A stretch of DNA of 64,000 nt from Symsagittifera roscoffensis (GCF_963678635.1 NC_087063.1:11756368-11820367); one strand, 5' to 3'. Positions 1 to 10,269 are shown, counted from the first letter of the stretch. Numbers and translations are program-made. Notes: generated from the sequence alone by a model not told the origin.

Positions 1-2374
1 GGGCTGTTTTTTGCCAAAACAAGAAGTATCTGCTATAAGGTAGAGTGGCCTTTAAATCGATTTAAAATTTCTCAATCATATTGATTAGAACTGTTATTGA
101 TTAGAATATGTTGGATTGGCACAAAGTTAAAATTGGCGCGTGTGTTTTGCAATTGAATACACTCGACAAGGTTTTTCTGGTATTGAGCTGGGAAACATCA
201 GATGATCCTGGCAAAGTTAGCAAAAATGGAAATAAAAGAATTTAATATTTGAAAAAAAATCAATGTTTGTCCATTGTTTAAACAAGTGGTCTAGCTACAT
301 GTGATATCGCGAATACATTTTTTTCTAACCCAGCTTGCAAGTAAAGGTGATTATTTGATGGCACTTCGCTGCTCGTCGTTAGCATTTTAATAGCACCTGT
401 TATATCTGCTTCATTATTAGCTGGTGTTTACCTATTGTCAAGCTACCTTCGCGCAGATGCGAAAACGTGTGAAAACGACTAATAATGTCCAGGTCGGCGG
501 TTGGGTCCCGGTACATTGTAAACTTTTTCAAGTCTTATCCTATCTTTTTTGGTTAGTTCGTTTTTGCCTGTAAGAACTTTTTCGCCGTTTTCTCGTTTTT
601 TTTTAATGGGAATCTTTGTTCCAAAAACGTGTCTGTCTATTGTTTGTCTGCTTCTGTTTTTCTCGGCTTAGTTTCCACTTAGTTTGCTGGCTTACAAGAC
701 TACAGTTGGTGCGACTTTTGCTGCATAGCATCGGGTATGCATATGTTGCTGCTTTATTGTTTACTAGTGTTGGTAAATTATCAAGGCCCGTTGAGCAGAT
801 GTGAGGACGTGAAGCTGCAAGTCTTCTGGCGACAGTTTCGAATCGGCCACAGCAACTTTCAATTTTCAAGGCTTATTTTTACTTTTTCTTTTGATAACAC
901 GTGCAATCAGCGTAGTGTTATAGTACGAACCTTCTTTTTTCTAACCGAACTCGCATTTAAAAGTGTTCATTGAAAGTGGAGAGTGTTAATTTGTTTGATG
1001 GCACTTGGTATAATCACGATCTAGCATTGGAAATATTTTAGCACCTGTTCTCCTCTTAATTATTGGCTAGTGTTTGTGATGTATTAAGCGTGCGGGGCTG
1101 AATGGTTAGTGCGTGAGAATCATAATCTATGGCTGGCAGTAGGTCGCTGATCGAATCCGAGACCTAGCCGAATTTTACTAGTTCGAGGCTTATTTCTAAT
1201 TTTTCTTAATTTTTATAGAGCTGCTTTTTGTCGTGTTCTCTCCTGTGTATGCGAAGCGAACCATTACCTCTGTGTTCATTTTGGTTCTTTTCCATAGCCC
1301 CTTCAGTCTAGAACTAAAAATATTAGCTCGGCGTTTTTCAATTCGTTTTCAAAAATTGTATTGCTTTCATTTGTTAGTGCATTCATACAAAATGAATACA
1401 TGTTTTGTTAGCTACGATATTAGCGCTGAACATAGTTACTAGTTATGCATAAATAGTTAATGATGCACATGGTATTTGATAATGAGGCTCTTTTTCCTTC
1501 CCCCCGCCAGCGAATTTTTACTAGTAAAATTTTTTTCACCATCGGATTGTTAGAAAAATTGGTATGCCTACTAATTAGGCTATGAAAAACATTTCTGGTC
1601 TTCATACTTAACCTTCTAAAACCCCTCGTTACGACATAATTGATTCGTAAATGAGGTGGGGGGAAGAGCCGATAATAATGCACATGTTATTTCACTGTGC
1701 AAATTTCTTTGTTAAGTCGGAATTACTTGCTGTAGGGGCTATAGATAATTGTAACGGCTATAATGGGAAAAGCCTTTAATTGTGTCCCAAATTGGTTTGA
1801 TTTTATCAAAAAGTGTTCATTTTAATTTGTTCTAGTATTTCGAAGAGCTATTGAAAAGTTGCTATTTTTCAGAAAACAACTCAGTATGTTTTTTTTGTAC
1901 GTGCGTTCCTTGGCTCTTTTTCAACTGTCTATTGGCTATTTTTACACAAGCAAAGCTTGTTTTATAGTGCGAACTCGCTTTTATTCCAACCTAAGTCGCA
2001 AATATTGCTGCGACGCAAGTATTGTTGCGACAAAATGTGTTCATTTTGAAAGTGCTCATTTTGATCAATAACTAGCTATTAAATACAGCCAATGCTGAGG
2101 ATATTAACACAGATTCTTACATAACAAATTCCTCTTTGATTATGAAAATGTATGGCATCGAGTTTTGTTATTATTTTTTTTTAGAGACGCTTTGGAAAAT
2201 TGTTTTTCTCAAAAATTACTCTGCCAATTTTCAAAAGAGTGGCAGCAATGGGAAGCGCGGCCACTCACCTATGTGCCTGCTTGCTCCCCTATCTTCTTTT
2301 TTTTACCTTACCCCACTTTCTACAGTCTTCGAAAAAGTGTTTGGGGGGAATTTTTGACTCAATTTTTTTTGGGT
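1..2374. other. Repeat-rich non-coding stretch (probable intron)
   Basis: No coding exon was found here. It is presumably intron of the alpha-mannosidase gene whose 3' exons start at 3832. A diverged block around 330-435 recurs at about 935-1080, sharing TTTGATGGCACTT, TAGCACCTGTT and a GCTxGTGTTT end. A SINE-like head lies near 1086. A short run at 1988-2032 (CTAAGTCGCAAATATTG followed by GCGACGCAA) recurs at the far end of the window. Confidence 0.5.
1086..1300 (+). mobile_element. tRNA-derived SINE-like element
   Basis: A tRNA-like head starts near 1086, with a box A-like GGCTGAATGGTTAGTGCG and a box B-like GGTCGCTGATCGAATCC about 40 bases later. An AT-rich body follows. A real tRNA gene is unlikely because no acceptor stem closes around it. 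Related tRNA-like heads occur near 53410, 61410 and 61750. Confidence 0.45.
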
Positions 2375-3200
2375 TTTATACATTTTCTCGAAAACTACTC
2401 ATGCAGTTTTGCTATTTTGGGTTAATGGAGAGAACAGGCTGGTGGTTAAAGCTCCCCTGCATAAGTAACTCAGCCCAAAACTTTTTTACACAAAAAATTA
2501 TGGCCCTCAAATTAGTCAATTTTTCCATTTTTTTAAACCATTTTTCGAAAGTTTTAGACTATTCTCAAAAACTACCCTCATAAATCTGAGATTTTAGTTT
2601 CAATCAAACGGACGGATTGTGGGCAGCTCCCCTGCATGAGTTTACTCTCAAATTCTTTGAGACAAAAAGCTATGACCCTCAGAAAAGTCAAATTTACGAA
2701 TTGTTGACCGTTTTTTGAAACTTTTCGATTTTTCTCAAAAACTACCCTCCCGCATCTGAGATATTGGTTGCTGTGTGAATAACGGGTTGTGGGAAGCTCC
2801 AGTTCATAAGCGGTTCTGCCTTTTTTTATGCAAATAGTTATGACCCTGGAAAACTCAAAATTTTTAAGCAGTTTTACAAAAGTCAAAAATTTGTTTTTCT
2901 ACTAATTGTCTTGAAAACTACCATCGCAAACCTGAGTTTTTAGGTTCAATGAATAGATGAAATTGACGAAGGGTTGAGCGAAGCTCGTCTGTGCAACCGC
3001 TCACGTTAATTTTTTGCCCTTAAAAAGTAATGGCCTTCAGAAAAGTCAATGTTTTAATTTCTCGTCCGTTTATTTTAACTTTTGACTTCTCGAAAAAATC
3101 TTAATCTGATATCAAAGATTTAATCAAGGCAACAGGTTGTAAGAAGCCTCCGTGCTTAAATTGCTGCGCATTAAAGCTTGAACTAGAAGCATGTTTCTGG
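2375..3200. repeat. Degenerate tandem repeat, period about 165-182 bp, 4-5 copies
   Basis: The phrase 'AAGCTCCCCTGCATAAG' and variants recurs near 2450, 2625, 2796, 2978 and 3143. Each is preceded by 'CTCAAAAACTACCCTC' and a 'TCTGAG' word, and followed by 'TATGACCCTCAGAAAAGTCAA' or a near copy. Copies have diverged, so the array is old. No coding content is seen. Confidence 0.75.
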
Positions 3201-3831
3201 GAAAATTCCAAAATTACAAATTTCACTCATTTCTCAATAGAGGAACAACCAAGGTTTTGGGTGAAACCCAATGCTTTATTTTTTTCAAATTACTACTTCA
3301 TCCGGCATCAGTACAACAACACAAAAAATATCAAACAGGGGTACCTCAAGCTTCAGCTGGGCCTCTATTAGCACTTTAGTTTTCAGGTATCATCGATCTA
3401 TAGCGTAAAGGTAGGGAAGGAGACCCGCAACAAAATAAGAGGATTCGAACCTGGCCAGGGTCCGATGTTTTTAATGTTTTTAACTTTTTCGTTTACTAGT
3501 TAAAATGCGTTTGCTCTATAAATTGAGCCATGTTAGTTAGTAAGTTTTCTTTTGCAAATTGACTGGTACTGCTAACGCGTCATAATTGGCTTGCGTCACT
3601 TAGCAATTATGTAGACTCATAATTGGCGTGCGTCCCTCTAGAAATTTTGTAGACTCAAAGTTTTACTCATTCAGTTTTTCCCAGTAGCGTTATCGGTCAT
3701 ATTTTTGCTTTTGTATGCGAAGTGCAACTTCTCCTCTGTGTGTTAATACTCCGTCGCTGAGTTCAGTTGAGTTTTGCAAAATTACGCTATCGAGTTGATG
3801 TTTGAGACTATAAGATGTAAATTGTTCACAG
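3201..3831. other. Intronic stretch with a possible tRNA-like relic
   Basis: No exon was found. Near 3420-3460 the minus strand carries a box B-like GGTTCGAATCC without a recognisable box A, probably a SINE relic. The last 13 bases (AAATTGTTCACAG) form the 3' splice site of the exon at 3832. Confidence 0.4.
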
Positions 3832-3976
3832 ATGATAATCAACAGCCATAGTGGACTCCTCAGGCTCTCTCTGCACTCAGCACAGGCCAATGGGGTGGGC
3901 ATGACTTCATCAGGTCAAGTGGACATTGTACTCGACAGAAGACTCATGCAGGATGACTTGCGGGGACTAGGGCAGG
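3832..3976 (+). CDS. MAN2A: MAN2A exon: '[14 protein letters not shown]' segment
   Basis: The exon opens after TTGTTCACAG and reads [43 protein letters not shown]. This matches the conserved GH38 block in which a Ser/Ala-Gln run precedes the LDRR-QDD-GLGQG motif. It ends after one base of a Gly codon (phase 1) at a GTTAGA donor. The donor is weak, but the next exon supplies exactly the missing two bases. Confidence 0.85.
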
Positions 3977-4012
3977 GTTAGAAATTAAGTTATTCTTGGT
4001 GATGGCCTTAGT

Positions 4013-4063
4013 GGGAGGGGGTGGGGTGGGGGAATGGTGGTTGTTGTGGGTGGGGGTGAGGGG
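4013..4063 (+). other. G-rich tract, candidate G-quadruplex, in an intron
   Basis: Four or more G runs of three to five bases (GGGAGGGGGTGGGGTGGGGG) start at 4013, and a second G cluster lies at 4047-4062. The tract begins 37 bases after the donor of the upstream exon, so it could affect splicing. That effect is inference. Confidence 0.5.
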
Positions 4064-4627
4064 TTCATCTTGATGAGAAACTGAGTGATGATTCTTGCTT
4101 GTTTCTGAATGTATCATAGTGAGAATACTTGAGTGTGATAAGTTGAGAAGTTACTAAAAAAATTCAAGCCGGCTTCCAGCCTGTACATGTTAGTATTAGC
4201 TCGCTGTGATAACTTTAAACACATGTCTTTTGAAACCATGAATACAAATTGGTAGTACGCACCTTGAAACCATGAATACATATTGGTATAACGATCTTAT
4301 AACTTTTGTTCCGACCATTTGAAAAATGGGGAGAAACTTTGTATTCGGGTGTGCTTTAATTTGTTTTCTTTTTTTTGTTTTTTCCTCGCCAAATAAGCTA
4401 CCACAAATATTCATCGTAGTGAGTTGAGTGATATATCATATTAAAGCCCTTTTAGTCGTGATTCGAACGACTTCTAAAATTTTTTTAAAAAAAGTCCTCC
4501 AGTGTCGAGGAAAACCGGTTTGAAATTTTCGATTTTTTGTCTAATTTCAAGCGCGTAAAGCGAGCGAGCAGGCTTGTCTTTTTGTAATGGAAAACTTCCA
4601 AAAACTGCGCAAAAATGAAAAAAAAAT

Positions 4628-4690
4628 TAAGTGGGGTTCGAACGCATGGCCCTTTTATAAAAGCCCAGCGCCTTTATTACTCAGACGTGT
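4628..4690 (-). mobile_element. tRNA-Ser/Leu-like SINE head
   Basis: Read on the minus strand: a D-arm-like GTCTGAGTAATAAAGGCGC, a stem-like GGGCTTTTATAAAAGGGCC and a T-arm-like GCGTTCGAACCCC. It shares 'ATGCGTTCGAA' with the SINE at 48261. It ends about 20 bases upstream of the splice acceptor at 4711. A functional tRNA is unlikely because the D-arm is degraded. Confidence 0.5.
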
Positions 4691-4711
4691 ACATTTTAAA
4701 ATGTATTTAAG

Positions 4712-5046
4712 GCGTAAAAGATAACAAATTGACCCCGAATGACTTCTGGATTATGCTGGAGACGTTTGATTCCACAGAAGCACAGCATTCCTCTGCAAAT
4801 GTCGATGCCTCGGACTACACGATACATCCAACTGTTCTGTCCTTTCAGACTAACTTGGCCTTGAACAGCCCAATCATCCCTCTTGTGCATTTAGCCAACC
4901 AAAGTCATTCTTCCATTGCAGAAGTCTCATCAGCTAGAGGGTTCAAAGGTCAGCCGCATATGTTTCTACCGTGTGATGTACACTTGCTCAGCTTCCGAAC
5001 GATGCGATTGGAACCAAGAAGGGCCTTAATTATTTTACAGCGTGGG
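4712..5046 (+). CDS. MAN2A: MAN2A penultimate coding exon
   Basis: Begins with GC completing a Gly codon, then VKDNKLTPNDFWIMLE, the family's G-V-x-D-N-K-x-T block. It continues through LALNSPIIPLVHLAN and PCDVHLLSFRT to ALIILQRG, the conserved C-terminal beta-rich segment. It ends phase 0 at GGG|GTAAGC. The acceptor TATTTAAG has a poor pyrimidine tract, but any other start breaks the frame with the exon at 3832. Confidence 0.85.
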
Positions 5047-5292
5047 GTAAGCAATTATCAAATTTACCACGAAATAAAACGGCCTTAATTTTGAATATAG
5101 CAGGCGGCTGTTTTTGTCGGCTAAGTAGTTTATTTTTGCCGTCTTTACAGTGATGTTATCTTAATTCATCCGATTTGCTTTGCTGGCAGTTTGTGTTCTG
5201 TATTTTAAGTTTGTGCTTGGCTCGACTTCTTTGGATCACTGTTTGATTTTTGAATATAGGTTTTTCACCGAGTTGTACTGTGAATTTTTTAG

Positions 5293-5514
5293 GGGCTGTC
5301 GTGCAAAAATGGATTCTCTGACTATCATCTGCCGACAAATTGCCTACACACGCATGGAATTATAGAACTATCTGCACTCTTCAAAGGGTCTTCCGGAAAC
5401 TCACTTCAGTTCACAGAGTGTACTTTGAATGGGATCCATAAAAAGAAAAACGGCGCTGAACGCGCTGTGCATATTGATCCAATGAGTATCAAGACATATC
5501 AAGTAACAGTTTAA
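5293..5514 (+). CDS. MAN2A: MAN2A last coding exon and stop
   Basis: A good acceptor (GAATTTTTTAG) opens GLSCKNGFSDYHL in phase 0, so the previous RG joins GLSC as in the family's 'KG-x-x-C' motif. It continues ELSALFKGSSGNSLQFTE, CTLNG and ends HIDPMSIKTYQVTV before TAA. The 'PM-I-T' ending is typical of alpha-mannosidase II. It encodes 73 residues plus the stop. Confidence 0.85.
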   Translation, partial: GLSCKNGFSDYHLPTNCLHTHGIIELSALFKGSSGNSLQFTECTLNGIHKKKNGAERAVHIDPMSIKTYQVTV

Positions 5515-5623
5515 ATCTTACAGAGTTTATTTTATTGGTGCTAGTTAGTGGGTGCACGGTTTCAATGGCGAAAATCTGACATGAAAAAACTGAGCTAGGA
5601 AGTGAACAAGAGCGGGCATTAAC

Positions 5624-5629
5624 AATAAA
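5624..5629 (+). promoter_or_regulatory. MAN2A: Poly(A) signal AATAAA
   Basis: AATAAA lies 110 bases after the stop codon of the mannosidase gene, a plausible distance for the end of its mRNA. Confidence 0.6.
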
Positions 5630-6380
5630 GATTGTCTCAGAGGAAGAGTTGATCTATCATCCAAGATCTATAGAAAATTTTTTTGAAAAAAAAAAATCAA
5701 AAAAATACAAGTGTTAACTTTGTAGGTCTAGACCCCAGATTTCTGGAAATAGGCGCTAAATGACGCACATAATAGGCCCTTAAACTGAAGGTCAAAAAAA
5801 TAAAGGGGGTCAGAGGGCTGGCTCAAGAGGCATAGCCATCTGACCTGTACCCATATCTCTACTCGAGTCCACGATTGTCATTAAAAATAAAACCAAGTGA
5901 ACAACTTTTGATTTCGGCAAATTTGAAAAATCTCGGCACAACAATCGTGGATAATTATAACGGTGTTCTTTCTAATTAATCGAAGAATTCATTATATTCT
6001 AAGAATTCATCAGAATTCATCTTCTTGCTAAAAAATGATACTAAAACAGTAGATTGGAATGTTTAAGACTAACTTAAACTAAGACTAGTTTAAGACGCGA
6101 TAGGTTAAGATCCCTACTATCAAGTAGCAGGCTTTTATCTAATACTAGAATAAAAGACTAAGAGGTAAAGTTACGCTAAGGTAATAGACAGAGTAAAAGG
6201 TTGAATGAAGAATTGGTTCAGTTAACAGAATTAGTTGCGTATTTCTTAAACGATAAATGACCAATATCAGTTCTACCAAAAGCCGTTGCGCTTTTGGCAG
6301 GCATCAATTAATAGACGTAAGCATGGTTAAATGGAAACTCAAAGGTTAAACGGTCACTACAATGATATCCCTTTTCACAT
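5630..6380. other. AT-rich stretch, no gene seen
   Basis: No coding exon is supported. A short hairpin (CCAAAAG at 6276, CTTTTGG at 6291) is present. This may include the 3' LTR of the neighbouring minus-strand retroelement, but I found no matching second LTR. Confidence 0.35.
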
Positions 6381-6436
6381 TCCCCGCGAAAAATTAATTG
6401 AATTATATCATATACTTTTCAGCAGCAGTAAGATGT

Positions 6437-7240
6437 TCAAGCACAGGGATGAAATAACGGGGCAACGGAACGAAAAAAACCCCAAGTTGTCACCATGATG
6501 GGAGGAATGCTGTTCCTGACACTTAAATTCGATGAATAATAATAGGCTACATAAACTCGAAAGTTGCATGAATAGCAAGTAATATTTAGCAACAAAAGTA
6601 GAGTTAGCAACAAATGGTATAGTAGTAAGTAATCCGGATAAAGCGCTAACTTAGCCAATGAGATAGCTTTACAATGGTAAACAAAAGCTAAAGGCAAAAG
6701 AGAAAAAAAACTAAACGAGAAATTAACAAAAGAAAGTTTAAGTTTTTCTTTTTCAGAATTGAATGATCCACGATGAGCGAAGTCTAAGCGGCACCACGGG
6801 TTGAAGCTCAATTAGCCGTCCACCTCCTAAGCTCGTGGAGCGTCATAGGTCGGCCCAATAGGTCCATCGCGGAGATAATTGAAGTGGTATTAAGCCAATC
6901 GGAATTAAACACAATTGGTGTCATTGTAGCATCTGCCGGTTTGGAGGGTAGGCCCGATGGGTGAAACTTCGATTTATGAACATCCGGTCTAAATTGTACT
7001 TTCATGGGGGAGCCTATTGGAGAAAGCGACAATGATGGCTTTACGTATCCCGTTTAATCTGATCCACCTTCAGAGAGATTAACTAAGGTCGGGTGCCATG
7101 GGGAAGAGGTTGACGGAGAGGTTAAATCTACCAAGTCTATCTGGTGGCTTTCGAGTTCCATTATGATGCTCCAATCGATGAAGTATATGGTGGGGTTGAG
7201 ACTCGGGTTGATTTATGTTCGCCTGGCCTGTCGCCCGCTG
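6437..7240 (-). pseudogene. Terminal ORF fragments of the retroelement
   Basis: Two overlapping minus-strand frames: one reads SLSPIGSPMKVQFRPDVHK and ends in LHELRRWTAN; the other starts SFNPWCRLDFAHRG and has a hydrophobic stretch (SFSFFSLLPLAFVYHC, LLLYHLLLTLLLLLN). No family is recognised. A membrane segment near the 3' end would fit an env-like remnant, but the evidence is thin. Confidence 0.3.
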
Positions 7241-7511
7241 TTTCTACCAAGCTAGTGAACACTCTCTCTCCGAGTAGCATTGGCGGTTGTCTGGTTCAAA
7301 TGGGTCTAGTTTTGTGGCGGGAATGTGTGTCTGGCAGTTTACTAGGCGGCAGTGATTTCATTGGCGAAGAGGCCTTCTTTATGGCCGTACCCGTTAATTT
7401 TGCGAGGTTCTTAGTTGTGGATGCCTCCTTTGGTTTTTTCTCTATATTTATCGTTGTGACAGGATATTTTGTCTGGTGATGATTGTTTGTATCGACTTCC
7501 TGATGGCTGTC

Positions 7512-7893
7512 TTAATGGATGAGTTGTGGGGTTGCGTGTTGGGCTGGATAGTTGTCTCCTGAGTCTAGGTCAATCACTGGATGATAAACTTCTTCCTCCT
7601 TTTCTAAGTTGGTTTCATCTTTTCTAGGCGTTTCTTGTTTAATTTCTATTTGTTCTTGTAACAACTTATCTTGTCGGTTTTCAGGGTTACTAAGAGTTTG
7701 TAGTTTTAGGTCTTTCAGTAGAAATAAGTCGCTGGCTTCATCTTCGAGCAGTATTTCGGCGGGTGGGTTCGTCGTTTTTGGTTCTGGCGTGATGTTTCTT
7801 AGACAGGTGGGCTTATCCGGCGGGCTTGCCTCATGTATATTTTCAGGACCAATGGGGTACCTTAGGCGTTTTTTCTCTTCCTCCTCCTCTCAG
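7512..7893 (-). pseudogene. Acidic third ORF of the retroelement
   Basis: Minus-strand frame reading EEEEKKRLRYPIGPENIHE, ILLEDEASDLFLLKDL, ending YPAQHATPQLIH then TAA. It is charged, Pro-rich and codon-like, without a recognised domain. It may belong to an env-position or accessory ORF; that is a guess from location. Confidence 0.4.
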
Positions 7894-8059
7894 AAGTGTG
7901 TCTCTTGAGCTCTTCATTGCGGCGTTTCGTCTTGCAATGTCTAATTCTTCGAATTCGCTTCTAAATTTATTTTCTCTTGTGTCGACTTTGTACTCTTGAA
8001 TCCAACGTTTCTCTGTGGTCTTGTGGTCTTCCTGAGTCCTTTGGTGGCATAGAACTTCA

Positions 8060-8497
8060 CTAGAACTTCAGTAACTTCTTTCTAGGGCTAATCTTCTTCG
8101 GAACAGATGGCCTTTTCACGGCTAAATCAGATATACGTATTTGTTTTCCAATTTTTAGTGTTATTGTATGATCTAACTCCCTTACTATTTCCTCCTTAAA
8201 TTCGCTATAGAATGGTTCGTTCTCATTTCTATCTTGTACTTTTCTATAGATAAGGATCTTACCCGACGGGTTACTCAGAACGGGATTTGCAGCGCCTAGA
8301 GGTTCTCTTTTCTCAGCGCGGGAGACGACCTTGACCGGGGAACCAGAGCTAGTGGGTACATATCTAACTGCATTAGGTATATCGTCCGATGAAGATGAAT
8401 TGTTATCCAGGTCTTCATCTTCGATATCGTCCGGAGTATCCCAGTCATGTTTTCTGTCCCGGCACATTGGTTTTTGTCCTTTATATTTACATAACAA
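8060..8497 (-). pseudogene. Post-integrase C-terminal region of the retroelement
   Basis: A 145-codon reading frame with an acidic stretch (DDIEDEDLDNNSSSSDD), then SGKILIYRKVQDRNENEP, YSEFKEEIVRELDH and a basic end (KKISPRKKLLKF). Position after the integrase core suggests the integrase C-terminal domain or tail of pol. No specific fold is recognised. Confidence 0.5.
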
Positions 8498-8543
8498 GGT
8501 TTTGTTTCAATCTAGGTTTCTTGACGACGGTATTTTGACTAAA

Positions 8544-8957
8544 TTATGACAGACAGATTGTATTTGGTGATCTACCGAAGTGTGCCTCGAAAGGAGAGCA
8601 ATTTAATGATTGTTTCGTTACCGTTCTTAAGCGTTTTATGATCTTAAGTAATGCGATTTCTAACGAGGGTTTTGGATTTTCTTGTGCCATGACCAAAAGT
8701 CGTTCTTTAATTGTTCTAATTAGTCGCTCGACCAGACCCGTAGCTCTATGGCCACCCACTGGGCTGAATATTACGTTGATATTTTGTTCTTGACAAAATT
8801 CTTGGACTTCTTTTGAGATAAAACCCGACCCTTGGTCCGTTCTAATCTTTCTTGGTATTCCGTGTAAAGCTATGCATTTTCTAAGTAAGTTTATGATTGA
8901 TTTAGCCGATGTGCTGGATGTTATATATTTTTTGTGTATATATTTTTTGATCCCCAT
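8544..8957 (-). pseudogene. Retroelement integrase catalytic core (gypsy-like)
   Basis: Open for 137 codons. It contains IRTDQGSGFISKEVQEF, with the second catalytic Asp, and GHRATGLVERLIRTIKERL, with the catalytic Glu at the usual spacing, followed by a 'PFEAHFGR' end. The first Asp would lie in ELDFAG just upstream, in another frame near 8960-9000. Nearest type is Ty3/gypsy. The break before this segment makes activity unlikely. Confidence 0.8.
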
Positions 8958-9064
8958 GTTAACAGTAGCAGACCGGCAAAATCCAATTCCATTTCTTGAT
9001 TTGGTTCAACGACCGTTGGGAGTTTTCCGATTTTATCATTTTTTGACAGGCTTCAAATTTTTAC

Positions 9065-9240
9065 ATGCTTTCACACACGATGCAATTTTCTCCGTGTACT
9101 TCTATTTCGCGATAGATTTTAGGCCACCAAATGTAGAGAGTTGCCAGACTTTTCATCGCAAACTGGCCTGGGTGGACTTCATGTAGTCTATGTAGCATTG
9201 TTTACCTCAAACCTGATGTCATGACTAGTCTATCGTCAAA
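9065..9240 (-). pseudogene. Integrase zinc-binding (HHCC) domain relic
   Basis: Read on the minus strand after one in-frame stop: LHRLHEVHPGQFAMKSL, IWWPKIYREIE, then NCIVC. This is the H-x-x-x-H ... WWP ... C-x-x-C pattern of retroelement integrases. The domain is otherwise well preserved. Confidence 0.7.
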
Positions 9241-9581
9241 GTAAAGGGATCCTCCATAGACGTGCAGATTGTTGATATACGGTTTATAATAGTTTTCCAA
9301 TTGTGAGATGTCCTTTTTTGGTCTTCTTCGATTACTTTTATAATTTTCGTTAATACAAGGTCTTGTTTAGTTAATAAAGCCATGAATTTAGAATCAATTA
9401 TTTCGGGCCACGTGAAGGGAAATATTTTATGTTTAACCGGCTTGGAGCTTTTTTCTTTAGTAGATGTTCTCTCAGAGGGTTTACCCGATGGGTTACTAGT
9501 ACTTGGAGCTAAGGTTTGGGTTTTTTCTACGCTAGGATATTCAATTTGTTGTTGTTCTCTTAATTCAAGTTGGTCGGACAT
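9225..9581 (-). pseudogene. Gypsy-like pol linker upstream of integrase
   Basis: A 118-codon open stretch with a Ser/Thr/Lys-rich first half (KPSERTSTKEKSSKPVKHK) and a mixed second half (WPEIIDSKFMALLTKQD, HNWKTIINRIST). It ends in FTLTID, just before the integrase zinc-binding region. The ATG at its head need not be a true start, because the polyprotein frame would run in from upstream. Confidence 0.55.
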
Positions 9582-9839
9582 ATCTCTTAAAGCTTCTAAA
9601 AAAAATCAATAGTTTTGCAGGATGGAGTAGTCTTCTGTTCGTAAATGTAAATTTTGACACACTGAAATTTTGGAATGTGTGAATATAGTTTGTCGTTTCT
9701 CACGTTCTATTTCTTGACTTGTCATATTGTTAGTCGATTGGCCAATCATATTGCAGTGCATGACGTCATGCGTCAGAATTTGTTTAGAAAGTTTGTTTCT
9801 TATTTGCGGCCAAGATTATCTAGGCATCAAATGTTCAAA

Positions 9840-10195
9840 ACCTAGTAGGGTGCTGATTTGATTTACCGAAGCGATGACAAAGTTTTCATCATCGAGCGAG
9901 ACTGGTACGGGTTCACCCGATGGGTGTCTACAAAGATAGTCGACAAATCCCATTTCCTTACCCGGGAGATGTTCGAGGGTAATGTCGAATTGTAGCAGTT
10001 TATCCGGCCAACGGGTGAGGCGAGATTGAGCCGTTTTTTGTATTTATCATCTTTTAACGCTCCAATTAGGGCTTTGAGTCGGTTAAAATCGAGAATTGTT
10101 TGCCCATTAAATAATTCTTAAAATTATGTAGCGCCCAAACTAAGCCCAATCATTCAAGTGTATTTGTGCTGTATTTTAGTTCGGCTATATTTAGA
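9840..10195 (-). pseudogene. RNase H tail / connection of gypsy-like pol
   Basis: Minus-strand fragments read LVWALHNFKNYLMGKQF, then LTDSKP, then in another frame WPDKLLQFDITLEHLPGKEM, GFVDYLCRHPSGEP and DENFVIASVNQ. This is the end of RNase H (with TDSKP for the usual TDHKP) followed by the 'PGKE-x-x-x-D-x-L-x-RHPxGEP' block of Ty3/gypsy elements. At least two frame changes and one stop interrupt it. Confidence 0.7.
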
Positions 10196-10269
10196 AATCT
10201 ACTCGCAGCCCACTTCATTCTTAATCGACTCATCCAGAAAGAATCTAAAACTTCGTTTTCAACGCACTT

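Larger units (their letters stand above)
3832..5629 (+). other. MAN2A: 3' end of a Golgi-type alpha-mannosidase II gene
   Basis: Three exons (3832-3976, 4712-5046, 5293-5514) join in frame: the first ends in phase 1 with G, the second starts with GC, and the second-to-third junction is phase 0. Together they carry family signatures: [15 protein letters not shown], then GVKDNKLT, then PCDVHLLSFRT, ALIILQRG, an isolated Cys and a terminal HIDPMSIKTY. By homology the enzyme is a GH38 type II membrane mannosidase trimming N-glycans in the Golgi. The catalytic domain and N-terminus lie outside the window. Lysosomal or other GH38 members are less likely given the C-terminal motifs. Confidence 0.85.
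6437..10200 (-). mobile_element. Decayed Ty3/gypsy-like retroelement, 5' truncated
   Basis: Reading leftwards on the minus strand, domains appear in gypsy pol order: RNase H tail with connection, integrase HHCC zinc finger, integrase DDE core, a C-terminal tail, then an acidic third ORF. Several frameshifts and stops separate them, so the copy is dead. The 5' part (gag, protease, reverse transcriptase) is missing: near 10200 the sequence becomes hAT transposon. Flanking LTRs were not identified. Confidence 0.75.

Noticed and set aside
2136-2583. Three overlapping plus-strand frames of 73-127 codons
   Set aside because: Low-complexity Phe/Leu-rich translations from T-rich DNA and the tandem repeat; no homology or splice support.
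4066-4112. C/D-box snoRNA-like words (TGATGAG, CTGAG, TGATGAT, CTGAA) in the mannosidase intron
   Set aside because: The first C and D' boxes are only a few bases apart, leaving no guide, and there is no flanking stem.
5156-5365. Alternative mannosidase 3' exon after the TTTACAG at 5152
   Set aside because: The frame gives a stop at once or a short unrelated tail, whereas the exon at 5293 restores family motifs in phase 0.
7144-7908. Plus-strand frames of 99-111 codons
   Set aside because: Antisense to the retroelement's third ORF.
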